This document shows, piece after piece, positions 34,633 to 42,903 of a stretch of 64,000 bases of DNA. The notes beneath the pieces are model-generated. The model was not told the origin of the DNA. It saw nothing but the letters and a program-made list of their open reading frames with translations, and searched no databases. This DNA is from Fimihabitans intestinipullorum (GTDB lineage: Bacteria > Bacillota_I > Bacilli_A > RF39 > UBA660): assembly GCA_018714965.1 (NCBI GenBank), contig DVML01000012.1, positions 1-64,000 on the forward strand, in the 5' to 3' direction. The translations under genes and the position numbers were made by a program. The first letter of the stretch is position 1. Each line of letters opens with the position of its first letter.

Positions 34633-35851
34633 TGAATTGAAGTGGAGAGGATTAATTAAGGATGTCGCTGGAGAGGATATCGAAAAGAAGTTAAATGAAG
34701 AAAAGATTACTTTTTATTGGGGAACTGATCCAACGGCAGATAGTTTACATATAGGTCATTATTCTTCTTTGATTACGGCTAAGAGATTGGCAAATGCTGG
34801 GCATCATCCTATTTTACTTGTCGGTGGAGCAACAGGGTTAATTGGTGATCCTCGTCCAACTGCAGAAAGAGAAGTTATTTCAGTCGAGGCAGTACAGAAA
34901 AATTTGGAAGGTATTCGTGCTCAAATTGATCGTATTTTTGAAGGTCGTGCAGAAGTAGTCAATAACTACGATTGGATTAAAAAATTTGATTTTATTACAT
35001 TCTTAAGAGATGTAGGAAAGTATATTAATGTTAATTATATGCTCTCAAAAGATATTATTTCACGCAGATTGGAAACAGGAATTACGTTTGCTGAATTCAG
35101 TTATACATTGATTCAAGGATACGATTTTTTGCATTTATTTGAAACTAAAAATTGTATCATGCAAGCAGAAGGATCTGATCAATGGGGAAATATTACAACA
35201 GGTCTTGACTTAATTAAGAAAAAGACAGGAAAAGATGCATATGCATTTACAATGCCACTCGTATTAGATGCGAATGGAAATAAGTTTGGAAAATCTGAAG
35301 GAAATGCATTGTGGTTAGATATTCATAAAACATCTGGATATGAACTATATCAATACTTAATCAATAGCGATGATAAGATGGTAGAAAGCTACCTAAAAAT
35401 ATTTACCTTCTTAACTCCAGAAGAAATCATGGATGTTATGAAACAGCATGAAGAGGCTCCGGAAAAGCGAATCGCACAGAAAACATTGGCATATGAATTT
35501 ATTAAAGATCTACATGGAAAAGAAGAAGCGGATAAAGCAGTACGTATTAGTGAGGCGTTATTTAGTGGAAATGTCGGAGCTTTATCTGGTGGTGAAATTG
35601 AAGATGGATTTAAATCGGTACCTAATTTTACGATTGAGGAAAAAGAAGAAAACATCGTTGATTTTCTCGTACATTACGGGATAGCGAGTTCAAAACGTGA
35701 AGCGAGAGAGTTTGTAACGAATCGTTCTATTTCTATCAATGGAGAAAAGATTGACGACTTGAATTTTACGATTACGGAAAAACATGCAATCGATGGTAAA
35801 TTTATTATTGTGCGTCGTGGAAAAAAGAAATATCATTTAGGTCGTTTCTAA
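34619..35851 (+). CDS. tyrS: Tyrosyl-tRNA synthetase
   Basis: Charges tRNA-Tyr. The 410-residue class I synthetase has the HIGH motif (DSLHIGHYSS), the KMSKS-like KFGKSEGNALWLD, and a C-terminal S4-type RNA-binding domain (ASSKREAREFVTNRSISINGEKI). ATG 34619 lies inside the deoC end and follows AAAGGAG. Control is by the upstream tyrosine T-box. Confidence 0.96.
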   Translation: MKLYDELKWRGLIKDVAGEDIEKKLNEEKITFYWGTDPTADSLHIGHYSSLITAKRLANAGHHPILLVGGATGLIGDPRPTAEREVISVEAVQKNLEGIRAQIDRIFEGRAEVVNNYDWIKKFDFITFLRDVGKYINVNYMLSKDIISRRLETGITFAEFSYTLIQGYDFLHLFETKNCIMQAEGSDQWGNITTGLDLIKKKTGKDAYAFTMPLVLDANGNKFGKSEGNALWLDIHKTSGYELYQYLINSDDKMVESYLKIFTFLTPEEIMDVMKQHEEAPEKRIAQKTLAYEFIKDLHGKEEADKAVRISEALFSGNVGALSGGEIEDGFKSVPNFTIEEKEENIVDFLVHYGIASSKREAREFVTNRSISINGEKIDDLNFTITEKHAIDGKFIIVRRGKKKYHLGRF

Positions 35852-35856
35852 ATAAA

Positions 35857-35882
35857 AAACAACATCAATTAGATGTTGTTTT
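35857..35882. terminator. Bidirectional terminator after tyrS
   Basis: AAAACAACATC, AATTA loop, GATGTTGTTTT; shared with the converging minus-strand gene, whose stop lies inside it. Confidence 0.85.
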
Positions 35883-36750
35883 GCTTTTCTGAAATTTGAC
35901 GAAAATTAGCAAGCGAATTTTGGCGCTTATTTAAAATTTTTAGCGTATAATTTTTTATTGGATTGGCAAATTGTATGTTATATTTTCGTTCGATGTGTTC
36001 GAGGAATGTATCGAATGGTATTTTCATAAGTTGGTCGAGAGATTCTTTTAAATAGGGAAAACTCTCTTCAAAAACAGGAAGTTCAGAGTCCAAAAATTGT
36101 TGGTTAAAAAATGGTGTTTGATGAATATAATTTTGAGTTGCATCAAATCGATCTAATCCTCCTAGAGAGAGCTCGTAGTCTAGTAGAAAGGAGAGGGTTA
36201 AATCGTTTTGTTTTTCATAGTAACTATTCCCATCAAAGTCATGGTCTAACTGAACTGTAAAGATATCAATTGCAATCATAGCTGCGATTTGTTTTTGAAA
36301 TTTTATCATCGCCTCTTTCGAATGGAACATAGGAGCAATTGCCGCTATAAAATCTTCATAACAACTGAACTTTTTGATTGCGTGAAAATAATCCATACGA
36401 ATGATGTTTAAATCTTCAAGTGTATAATATCTTTCACGAGGCTTCATTTTATTTTTTGAAGCGAGTACTAATCTTTTTTTAGGTATGATAGGATCCGGAA
36501 TTACTTGGTATGTTACAGTCGGAATATTTAAAAAGAGTGCAAGTTCTGATCCGATGAGTTCAGCAATGAGTCTTTGCATGTCATCAAAACTTTTTAAAAA
36601 ATACCAGCTTTTTTCTCCTTGTTCATAGTGCCATTGTGCACGATATGCTTCTTTAATATAAGGAAATTCTTCCAAACTGATAATTTTATCGTTCCATTTA
36701 AAATTTTTAAATTTTTTGATTTCTATTTGACCTTGATAATATTTTGCCAT
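35869..36750 (-). CDS. Uncharacterised protein with HipA/CtkA-like kinase features
   Basis: A 293-residue soluble protein not confidently recognised. Its middle region reads AAMIAIDIFTVQLDHDFDGN, then about 13 residues later FLLDYELSLGG. This resembles the catalytic and metal-binding loops of HipA/CtkA-type kinases (D-[RH]-H-x-x-N, then D), with a DHD-x-D-GN variant. The N-terminal region has a WYFLKSFDD segment that could be the nucleotide lysine strand. AAAGGGGAAG precedes the ATG at 36750. The gene lies downstream of the rpsD terminator, so expression may depend on readthrough or a weak promoter. Confidence 0.45.
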   Translation of the reverse strand: MAKYYQGQIEIKKFKNFKWNDKIISLEEFPYIKEAYRAQWHYEQGEKSWYFLKSFDDMQRLIAELIGSELALFLNIPTVTYQVIPDPIIPKKRLVLASKNKMKPRERYYTLEDLNIIRMDYFHAIKKFSCYEDFIAAIAPMFHSKEAMIKFQKQIAAMIAIDIFTVQLDHDFDGNSYYEKQNDLTLSFLLDYELSLGGLDRFDATQNYIHQTPFFNQQFLDSELPVFEESFPYLKESLDQLMKIPFDTFLEHIERKYNIQFANPIKNYTLKILNKRQNSLANFRQISEKQNNI

Positions 36751-36773
36751 GCTATCTTCCCCTTTAATATGAA

Positions 36774-36799
36774 AAAAAGTTCATTGCTGAACTTTTTTT
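36774..36799 (-). terminator. rpsD terminator
   Basis: AAAAAAGTTCA, TTGC-type loop, TGAACTTTTTTT downstream of the rpsD stop on the minus strand. Confidence 0.8.
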
Positions 36800-36800
36800 A

Positions 36801-37403
36801 TTATCTGTTGTAGAATTCAACAATTAAAGCTTCATCGATTTCTTGATTCAATTCGCTTCTTTCAGGTAATCTTACAAAAGTACCTTCCATTTTACTTTCG
36901 TCGTAAGTAACGAATTCAACACGTTTGTTAGTAGCTTCTAATGCTGCTTTTACAGCAGGATGTTCTTTTGATTTTTCTTTTAAACCAATGACGTCACCAG
37001 GTTTACATCTGTAAGATGGAATATCTACTTTCTTTCCATTTACAGTAACATGTCCGTGGTTTACTAATTGTCTTGCACCATTTCTTGTTGTAGCGAATCC
37101 GATACGATAAACTAAGTTATCTAATCTGCTCTCTAGTAATTTGAAGAAATCCTCGCCGTGAACTCCTTTCATTTTACCAGCTTCGTTGAATGTTTTCTTG
37201 AATTGTTTTTCACTTAAACCATACATAAATCTAAGTTTTTGTTTTTCTTGAAGTTGTTCTCCGTAGTTAGACAATTTTTTCTTTCTTGATTGTCCGTGTT
37301 GACCTGGTGCATAAGGTCTTTTTGCTAATTCTTTTCCAGTTTCAGAAGTAGAGAATCCTAAACGACGTGCTCTTCTGTATTCTGGTCCTGTGTACTTTGA
37401 CAT
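36801..37403 (-). CDS. rpsD: 30S ribosomal protein S4
   Basis: A primary 16S rRNA-binding protein, 200 residues. It starts MSKYTGPEYRRARRLGFSTSE, has KRPYAPGQHGQ, and an S4 domain (LDNLVYRIGFATTRNGARQLVNHGHVTVNGK). The start at 37403 follows GGAGGAAAG; an in-frame start at 37445 lies within the leader. It is a single-gene unit with a long structured leader and a promoter at 37573-37601. Confidence 0.96.
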   Translation of the reverse strand: MSKYTGPEYRRARRLGFSTSETGKELAKRPYAPGQHGQSRKKKLSNYGEQLQEKQKLRFMYGLSEKQFKKTFNEAGKMKGVHGEDFFKLLESRLDNLVYRIGFATTRNGARQLVNHGHVTVNGKKVDIPSYRCKPGDVIGLKEKSKEHPAVKAALEATNKRVEFVTYDESKMEGTFVRLPERSELNQEIDEALIVEFYNR

Positions 37404-37566
37404 TTTCTTTCCTCCAATCATTTCTAGCAAATCATCCGAGGACACTTTGTCATATGATAGGGTGTTTGTCTTAATATCTTCGCTTTGCAGCTAAAGTTAC
37501 TAGTAAACCTATGTAGGGATCAAACACGTTATCTTATTCAAAGCGTGCTGCTTAGATGCATTCGCA
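37404..37566 (-). ncRNA. rpsD leader, probable S4 autoregulatory RNA
   Basis: About 160 nt of untranslated RNA precede rpsD. It has GC-rich blocks in an AT-rich background (AAGCAGCACGCTTTG, GATCCCTACATAGG, TTTAGCTGCAAAGCG on the minus strand) that can pair at long range. This agrees with the Firmicutes S4 leader in which S4 represses its own translation. The assignment is from position and pairing blocks, not from a covariance search. Confidence 0.7.
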
Positions 37567-37572
37567 TTCAAT

Positions 37573-37601
37573 ATTATATTATGAAACATATTGTAAGTCA
37601 A
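37573..37601 (-). promoter_or_regulatory. rpsD promoter
   Basis: On the minus strand, TTGACT (37601 to 37596), 17 bases, TATAAT (37578 to 37573). Confidence 0.8.
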
Positions 37602-37670
37602 GAACGAAATACGCCAAATCATAAATTATGACAAAAAGTTTACAAAAAGGTGCAAAAAAAGTCGAAGATG

Positions 37671-37685
37671 TGGTAGAATTATAAT
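37671..37685 (+). promoter_or_regulatory. ezrA promoter
   Basis: TGGTAGAAT (37671-37679) runs directly into TATAAT (37680-37685); GAGGTGAAAG follows and ATG is at 37700, another very short leader. Confidence 0.5.
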
Positions 37686-37699
37686 AGCGAGGTGAAAGT

Positions 37700-39418
37700 A
37701 TGAATAGCGTCTTTTTAATTCTTATTACAGTTTATCTTTCAGCAATCATACTTATAGTACTTGTATTGAATATTTTACAAAGTCGTAAGAATAAAAAAAT
37801 CAAAAATATTTTAAATCATTTGGAAGTAGAAAAAAACGTTATTGATTCAACTCCAATCATGCCGGAGTTATCTAAAATAGAGTCATTTTTAAAAAATGAT
37901 AAATTAGAACAGATGTACCATGAATGGAAAGATCGTTTAGATATTATTAAGGGAGAACAAATTCCTAAGATCACAGATATGCTATTAGAAGCTGATTATT
38001 CTCTATCTCAAATGGACTATAAGACAACGATGTACAAAGTAGCAAAATTAGAGATGGAAATATATAAAGTAAGAGCAAATGCAGAACATTTATTAGGCGA
38101 AATCAAAGAGATTACAACGAGTGAAGAGAGAAACCGCGCAATTATTACAAAGTTAAAAACGAAATATCGCGAGTTGTTTCAAAAGTTTACATCGACGAAA
38201 CCAGAATATGGAGCAATTGCAGATTCTGTATCATTACAGTTTGAAAATATTGCAAAACGCTTTGAAGATTTCGAACGTGTGATGGAGAGTAACGATTACA
38301 CGGAAGTGACAAAAATTATTCAGGCAATCGACGAAATGTTAAAGCATATGGAGATCGTCGTAGAAGAGGTTCCAAGTATCGTATTAATGGCAGTTGATAT
38401 TTTGCCAAAGAAAATTGCCGATACGACAAAAATTTACGATGCTATGGTAAAAGAAGGATATCCATTAGACTATTTAAATGTAGAATACAATGTGGAAGAA
38501 GCAAACAAGAAGATCAATGATATTTTAGATCGAGCTAAAGTGTTAAATTTAGAAGATAGTTTGTTTGAATTAAAAGTACTTGTCGATTATTTTGATTCTC
38601 TATATGGTGATTTTGAAAAAGAAAAGAATGTACGTCATTTATACGAAGAGACGAACCGAGCATTTAAATCGAAATTAGATAAATTGAATCTATTAATTTC
38701 TGATATTTTTTCGCAGATGGATGAGATTAAAAATGCTTATAGTTTATCACCAGAAGATATCGAGTTATTAAATTCTGTACGTACGGATTTAGATACATTA
38801 AACAAAGATTATAAAGTGTTAACTGATCATACTGGAAACAACACGTTCGCTTATTCTAAACTTACGAAAGAAATAGAGGCGTTAGTAGTACGTTTGACAG
38901 AACTTCAAGATCGATTAGATAATACTTTAGATTCTATTGGAAGTATGAAGGAAGACGAAATTCGTGCTCGTCAGCAATTAGAGGAAATTAAATTGATTTT
39001 GAAAGATTCAAAATCAAAATTGAGAGATTACAATCTACCATATATTCCAAAATCTTATTTTATCGAATTATCAGAAGCACAAGATGCAATTAAAGAAATC
39101 GTAAGAGAATTGGAGAAAAAGCCTATTACGATTAGTACATTGAATACGCGTGTAGATACCGCTCGAGATTTAGCACTAAAATTATTTAGTAGTACAAAAG
39201 AAATGATGAAAACTGCTATGTTTGCCGAGATGGCGATCGTGTATGGAAATAGATATCGTACATCTGTAGAAGATTTAGATAAAAACTTAACATATTCAGA
39301 GGTTCTTTTCTATAAAGGTGAATATCAGAAGTCTTTGGAGTTAAGTATCAATGCACTGAATCGTATCGAACCTGGAATTTACGATAAACTACTTAACTTT
39401 TATGCCGATGAAAAGTAA
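37700..39418 (+). CDS. ezrA: Septation ring formation regulator EzrA
   Basis: A membrane-anchored negative regulator of FtsZ ring assembly and a cell-division scaffold. The 572-residue protein has one N-terminal helix (about 3-25) followed by a short basic stretch (SRKNKKIK) and then near-continuous coiled coil. Segments such as LEMEIYKVRANAEHLL and RDLALKLFSSTKEMMKTAMFAEMAIVYGNRYR are typical of the spectrin-like repeats. Length matches EzrA of Bacillus and Staphylococcus. It is monocistronic. Confidence 0.93.
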   Translation: MNSVFLILITVYLSAIILIVLVLNILQSRKNKKIKNILNHLEVEKNVIDSTPIMPELSKIESFLKNDKLEQMYHEWKDRLDIIKGEQIPKITDMLLEADYSLSQMDYKTTMYKVAKLEMEIYKVRANAEHLLGEIKEITTSEERNRAIITKLKTKYRELFQKFTSTKPEYGAIADSVSLQFENIAKRFEDFERVMESNDYTEVTKIIQAIDEMLKHMEIVVEEVPSIVLMAVDILPKKIADTTKIYDAMVKEGYPLDYLNVEYNVEEANKKINDILDRAKVLNLEDSLFELKVLVDYFDSLYGDFEKEKNVRHLYEETNRAFKSKLDKLNLLISDIFSQMDEIKNAYSLSPEDIELLNSVRTDLDTLNKDYKVLTDHTGNNTFAYSKLTKEIEALVVRLTELQDRLDNTLDSIGSMKEDEIRARQQLEEIKLILKDSKSKLRDYNLPYIPKSYFIELSEAQDAIKEIVRELEKKPITISTLNTRVDTARDLALKLFSSTKEMMKTAMFAEMAIVYGNRYRTSVEDLDKNLTYSEVLFYKGEYQKSLELSINALNRIEPGIYDKLLNFYADEK

Positions 39419-39438
39419 TGCTTGCATTACTTTTTCTT
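39414..39438 (+). terminator. ezrA terminator
   Basis: AGTAATG, CTTG loop, CATTACT and T's, overlapping the stop. Confidence 0.85.
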
Positions 39439-39466
39439 TTTTGGAGATACTATAAATGGTGATAGT

Positions 39467-39598
39467 ATGAAAAATATTTCTAAAATGAAGCAAATGTTTC
39501 CGCGTGTGACTTCGGTGGAGGAATTAGATAGACAATTAGAAGAAATTGCAAAGCATCAAGAATTTATTACAAACGTTTTGAAAGAAATAGAAAAGTAG
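39467..39598 (+). CDS. Small coiled-coil-like protein
   Basis: A 43-residue ORF: MKNISKMKQMFPRVTSVEEL then a helical DRQLEEIAKHQEFITNVLK tail. It is preceded by GGTGATAGT directly before the ATG and a TACTAT/TATAAA -10 region 13 or so bases upstream, the same compact start signal as ligA and rbfA. This supports real expression. No family is recognised. Confidence 0.6.
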   Translation: MKNISKMKQMFPRVTSVEELDRQLEEIAKHQEFITNVLKEIEK

Positions 39599-39607
39599 TA
39601 AATTTCA

Positions 39608-39616
39608 TGATATAAT
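39608..39616 (+). promoter_or_regulatory. thiI extended -10 promoter
   Basis: TGATATAAT (39608-39616) followed by GAGGGAG and ATG 39639. Confidence 0.55.
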
Positions 39617-39638
39617 GGCATAGAAACGAGGGAGTTCT

Positions 39639-40823
39639 ATGGAAAAATTGATTTTAATTAAGTATGGAGAGTTAACAACGAAGAAAGGAAATCGTAATTT
39701 TTTTATTTCTACATTGACGCGTAATATAGAATTTATGTTACGTTCTTTTGATGTTCGTATAGAAAAAGATAGAGTGCGTATGTATATCTATACAAAGGAA
39801 GACGATTTGGATCGCGTAAGTAAGATCCTTCAAAAAGTATTTGGTCTTCATGGAATTGTGATTTGTTATAAAGTAGAGACAAAAGAGGAACGAATAGAAG
39901 AAGCGATCTTACAACTTGTAAAGGAAACTCCTGGACATACATTTAAAGTGGAGACGAAAAGAGCTGATAAGCGTTTCCCGATTCCTAGTATGGAATATAG
40001 TCGAAAAATTGGTGGTCTTATTTTAAAGAACACTGATTTGAAAGTTGATGTCCACGAGCCAGATTTCGTGATGCACGTAGAGATTCGACCAGAGGGAACT
40101 TTCCTTTATACGAATGAGATTGCTGGTGCAGGAGGATATCCAGTGGGAATCCAGGGAAAAGGTCTTCTCATGTTAAGTGGTGGAATCGATTCTCCAGTGG
40201 CAGGATATTTAACGTTAAAACGTGGAGTTGATTTAGAGTGTTTATATTTTGAATCTCCGCCACATACAAGTGAAGAAGCAAAAAATAAAGTTTTAAAATT
40301 GGCTTCTATTATTAATGAATACTCTGGACATGTAAAAGTACATGTTGTTCCATTTACAAAATTGCAAGAGGCAATTTACAAAAATTGTCCTCCTACTTAT
40401 ATGATTACCATAATGCGTAGAATGATGTATCGAATAGCAGAGAGAGTAGCACATAAACGCAATTGTAAAATCATCGTGAACGGGGAAAGTATTGGACAGG
40501 TAGCGAGTCAGACATTAGAAAGTATGGTTGTTATCAATGCTGTCACGAATATGCCGGTTATTCGCCCTGTCGCATGTTTAGATAAATTAGAAATTATCGA
40601 ACTTGCAAATAAAATTGGTACATATGAGACGAGTATTTTACCATATGAAGATTGCTGTACGATCTTTTTACCAAAACATCCAGTGATTCATCCGGAATTA
40701 GGAAAATGTATTCAAGCGGAAGCTGAATTTGATTACGAATCACTGATCGACGAATGTGTCGAAAATATCGAGACGATTTCTTCTTTCGATCAGGAAGAAA
40801 CAGAGATGGCTGATTTGTTATAA
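39639..40823 (+). CDS. thiI: tRNA 4-thiouridine synthase ThiI
   Basis: Adds sulfur at U8 of tRNAs. The 394-residue protein has an N-terminal ferredoxin-like/THUMP region (residues about 1-165), the PP-loop motif SGGIDSPVAGY (about 184), and late EDCCTIFLPKHP. The C-terminal rhodanese domain of the enterobacterial enzyme is absent, as in Bacillus. No NifS-type partner gene is adjacent. Thiamine-related sulfur transfer is not implied without the rhodanese domain. Confidence 0.93.
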   Translation: MEKLILIKYGELTTKKGNRNFFISTLTRNIEFMLRSFDVRIEKDRVRMYIYTKEDDLDRVSKILQKVFGLHGIVICYKVETKEERIEEAILQLVKETPGHTFKVETKRADKRFPIPSMEYSRKIGGLILKNTDLKVDVHEPDFVMHVEIRPEGTFLYTNEIAGAGGYPVGIQGKGLLMLSGGIDSPVAGYLTLKRGVDLECLYFESPPHTSEEAKNKVLKLASIINEYSGHVKVHVVPFTKLQEAIYKNCPPTYMITIMRRMMYRIAERVAHKRNCKIIVNGESIGQVASQTLESMVVINAVTNMPVIRPVACLDKLEIIELANKIGTYETSILPYEDCCTIFLPKHPVIHPELGKCIQAEAEFDYESLIDECVENIETISSFDQEETEMADLL

Positions 40824-40847
40824 GCCAAAAATTGGTAGTAGAAAAAT

Positions 40848-40877
40848 TGTATGAAATTACCGAATGTACACATTCTA
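40848..40877 (+). promoter_or_regulatory. Sigma-G/sigma-F type promoter of the SASP gene
   Basis: TGTATG (40848-40853), 17 bases, CATTCTA (40871-40877). Both hexamer regions match the forespore consensus TGHATR and CATDHTA exactly. There is no sigma-A type -10 in this gap. Confidence 0.7.
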
Positions 40878-40900
40878 TTAGTGTACAGGAGGTGAAACTT

Positions 40901-41113
40901 ATGAACAACAAAAATACAAATAAATTTGTTGTGCCTGGTGCTAAACAAGCTATCGAACAAATGAAATATGAAATCGCTAACGAGTTTGGTGTTAACTTAG
41001 GTCCAGATGCTACAAGCCGTGCAAACGGAACAGTAGGTGGAGAAATTACTAAGAGATTAGTGAAAATGGGTGAACAACATATCGGAAGCGCATCTAACTA
41101 CCAATCTAAATAA
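40901..41113 (+). CDS. Alpha/beta-type small acid-soluble spore protein
   Basis: A 70-residue DNA-saturating protein of spores. It has the GPR protease site context (MKYEIANEFGVNLGPD), and the conserved ATSRANGTVGGEITKRLV. These proteins coat forespore DNA and supply amino acids at germination. ATG 40901 follows AGGAGGTGA; a longer frame from 40832 would pass through the promoter. With spo0A it shows that a sporulation programme is present or recently was. Confidence 0.93.
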   Translation: MNNKNTNKFVVPGAKQAIEQMKYEIANEFGVNLGPDATSRANGTVGGEITKRLVKMGEQHIGSASNYQSK

Positions 41114-41132
41114 TTAACATTTCGTTTAATGA

Positions 41133-41158
41133 AAGACAGTTTCGCTACTGTCTTTTTT
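41133..41158 (+). terminator. SASP gene terminator
   Basis: AAGACAGT, TTCGCT loop, ACTGTCTT and six T's. Confidence 0.85.
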
Positions 41159-41168
41159 CGTCAAGTTT

Positions 41169-41188
41169 TGATACAATAAGACTAGGTG
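41169..41188 (+). promoter_or_regulatory. Promoter fused to ribosome site of the 41194 gene
   Basis: TGATACAAT (41169-41177) then AGGTGAT ending near 41190 and ATG 41194; the mRNA start is predicted at the ribosome site. Confidence 0.55.
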
Positions 41189-41193
41189 ATTAT

Positions 41194-41868
41194 ATGAGAT
41201 GTCCTAACTGTCATTCAAAATTGAGTGAGAAATCAATGATGTGTGTTCATTGTGGAAAGATCTTTCGTCTGATCGATGGAGAGATGATAGAGGTAGAACA
41301 AAAAGAAGCATCACAACCGCTTCCGCCACTCGACTTTACGACATTGGATATGAATGGAAGTTATTTAAAAGCCAAAGATATTCCATTAGACGACCTGATG
41401 AAGTATTTTGAGCAGAGTAAAAGAGAAGCAGAAATTCATAGAGACTTTAGTTTGCCAGCATTCTTTTTCGGACCTCTATGGTATTGGTATCAGAATGAGT
41501 TTATTATGGGATTACTGGATTTTATTTTATTGATTCTTATCATGGTATATCTTCCTTGTCCTATCTTTTGGAAAATGCTTGCTGCAAATTTATCCGTGTC
41601 GCTTCCTATTGCAGGTTTTTTGTTTCTATATTTACCACATTTTTTACTATTTTCATTTTTTCAATTTTTCACAGCTTCAGCGATTAAAAAGAAGTTGATG
41701 AAGTGGCGATTCTCTCTTATGAAAAAGGTACATGCAAATGAGGATATTGGTTTATTTATGGTTCGTGTCGATCGTATTTGTAAAACAGGTGCTATCTATG
41801 TTGTTATTGGTATACTATTGATGACGTTAATTGTTGTAATGATATCATATTATTTTAGAATATTTTAA
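41194..41868 (+). CDS. Zinc-ribbon membrane protein, DUF2628-like
   Basis: A 224-residue protein with an N-terminal zinc ribbon (CPNC at 3-6 and CVHCG about 14 residues later), a linker, then FSLPAFFFGPLWYWYQNEF and about four hydrophobic helices. That FFGPLWYWY segment is typical of DUF2628-type membrane proteins. Function unknown. It is a paralogue of the next gene (41940), sharing the order ribbon, linker, FFGPxWY, helices. Confidence 0.75.
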   Translation: MRCPNCHSKLSEKSMMCVHCGKIFRLIDGEMIEVEQKEASQPLPPLDFTTLDMNGSYLKAKDIPLDDLMKYFEQSKREAEIHRDFSLPAFFFGPLWYWYQNEFIMGLLDFILLILIMVYLPCPIFWKMLAANLSVSLPIAGFLFLYLPHFLLFSFFQFFTASAIKKKLMKWRFSLMKKVHANEDIGLFMVRVDRICKTGAIYVVIGILLMTLIVVMISYYFRIF

Positions 41869-41904
41869 TAGAATGATAAATTTTATTGTAAGTTACTGAT
41901 TTTA

Positions 41905-41913
41905 TGATAAAAT
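41905..41913 (+). promoter_or_regulatory. Extended -10 promoter of the 41940 gene
   Basis: TGATAAAAT (41905-41913); AAAGGAGG precedes ATG 41940. Confidence 0.5.
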
Positions 41914-41939
41914 GTTATTGAAGCTAAAGGAGGTTGTTT

Positions 41940-42752
41940 ATGGAGACAAAATTGAAATGCCCAAAATGTGGAACACCTATTGATCCGAGAGGAATGATGT
42001 GTATTCATTGTGGATTGATGTTGGGGCGAGATCGCCATGGGAGATTGAAATTTAAAGGATACGCCAAAGTTCCTCAGAAGATTGTGGCAGAAAAGCAACC
42101 AAAAGAAGGAGAAACGACAGTGCGTGTGGTAGAAGCCGATAAACCGAAAGTGAACCCTCAGAACAGTTATGAACAAAAGGATGCCTTTAGTACGGGAAAT
42201 TTAAATCGACCGGAAGTGGATAAGAAGAGTTTTTTGAAAAAGAAAGCTCAAAATAAAGAAGGTTTGATCGTCGCAAAGGACGTCAAAATCAATGATGAAT
42301 TAGCAGATCTTTATATGGGAGACCGAGGAGAAAAACTGCTTTCTCTTTCCATCAATATTCCAGCATTTTTATTTGGCCCTTTTTGGTATTTATATCGAAA
42401 ACAAATCTTTGCATGCGTGTTGTATTTCGCTTTATATTTTAGTGTATGTTATGTTGTTAATTTGTTTTTGCCAACGTTACCAATTCTCATAGTGACAATT
42501 TTATTTATGATTTTAAACTTATTTTTTGGTAATATGATTTATACTTTTTTTGTGAAATTGCACTTATTTTTTTATCAATTATTTCATCGGAAGATGAGTG
42601 CTGATAAGTTTATGAGTAATGTTGAAACGAAAGGCGGGACAAGTTTTAAATATGTCTTTTGGGGTATTTTAGCATTTGTTTTAATTTTATTCGCATATAT
42701 TTATTTTTATCATCAAGGTGATATCATGATAGTAAAGGACTTTTTTCTATAA
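41940..42752 (+). CDS. Zinc-ribbon membrane protein, DUF2628-like, paralogue
   Basis: A 270-residue paralogue of the previous gene: zinc ribbon (CPKCG and CIHCG within the first 25 residues), a longer charged linker (about 40-130), INIPAFLFGPFWYLYRKQ and about three to four helices. ATG 41940 is chosen by AAAGGAGG; TTG 41934 is less likely. It has its own promoter, so the pair may be differently controlled. Confidence 0.72.
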   Translation: METKLKCPKCGTPIDPRGMMCIHCGLMLGRDRHGRLKFKGYAKVPQKIVAEKQPKEGETTVRVVEADKPKVNPQNSYEQKDAFSTGNLNRPEVDKKSFLKKKAQNKEGLIVAKDVKINDELADLYMGDRGEKLLSLSINIPAFLFGPFWYLYRKQIFACVLYFALYFSVCYVVNLFLPTLPILIVTILFMILNLFFGNMIYTFFVKLHLFFYQLFHRKMSADKFMSNVETKGGTSFKYVFWGILAFVLILFAYIYFYHQGDIMIVKDFFL

Positions 42753-42789
42753 TTCTTGAAATTTATCACATACTAATAATGGTGATGAT

Positions 42790-42888
42790 ATGAAGAAAAA
42801 ATCAAAGTTTAAAGAAAAAATCAAAAAGGAGTATGAGCGAGGAATTCCTTATTTTAAGGAAGTCAAAGAAGCGCAAAAAGAAAAATAG
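42790..42888 (+). CDS. Small highly basic protein
   Basis: A 32-residue ORF, MKKKSKFKEKIKKEYERGIP plus a lysine-rich helical tail. GGTGATGAT lies directly before the ATG and a CATACT -10-like box 15 bases upstream, the same compact start design as other genes here. It ends in the terminator shared with clpP. No family known; real translation is likely but not proven. Confidence 0.5.
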   Translation: MKKKSKFKEKIKKEYERGIPYFKEVKEAQKEK

Positions 42889-42903
42889 CCTAGCTATTTT
42901 TTT
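42883..42903. terminator. Bidirectional terminator between 42790 gene and clpP
   Basis: AAATAGC, CTA loop, GCTATTT and T's; it overlaps both stop codons. Confidence 0.82.
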
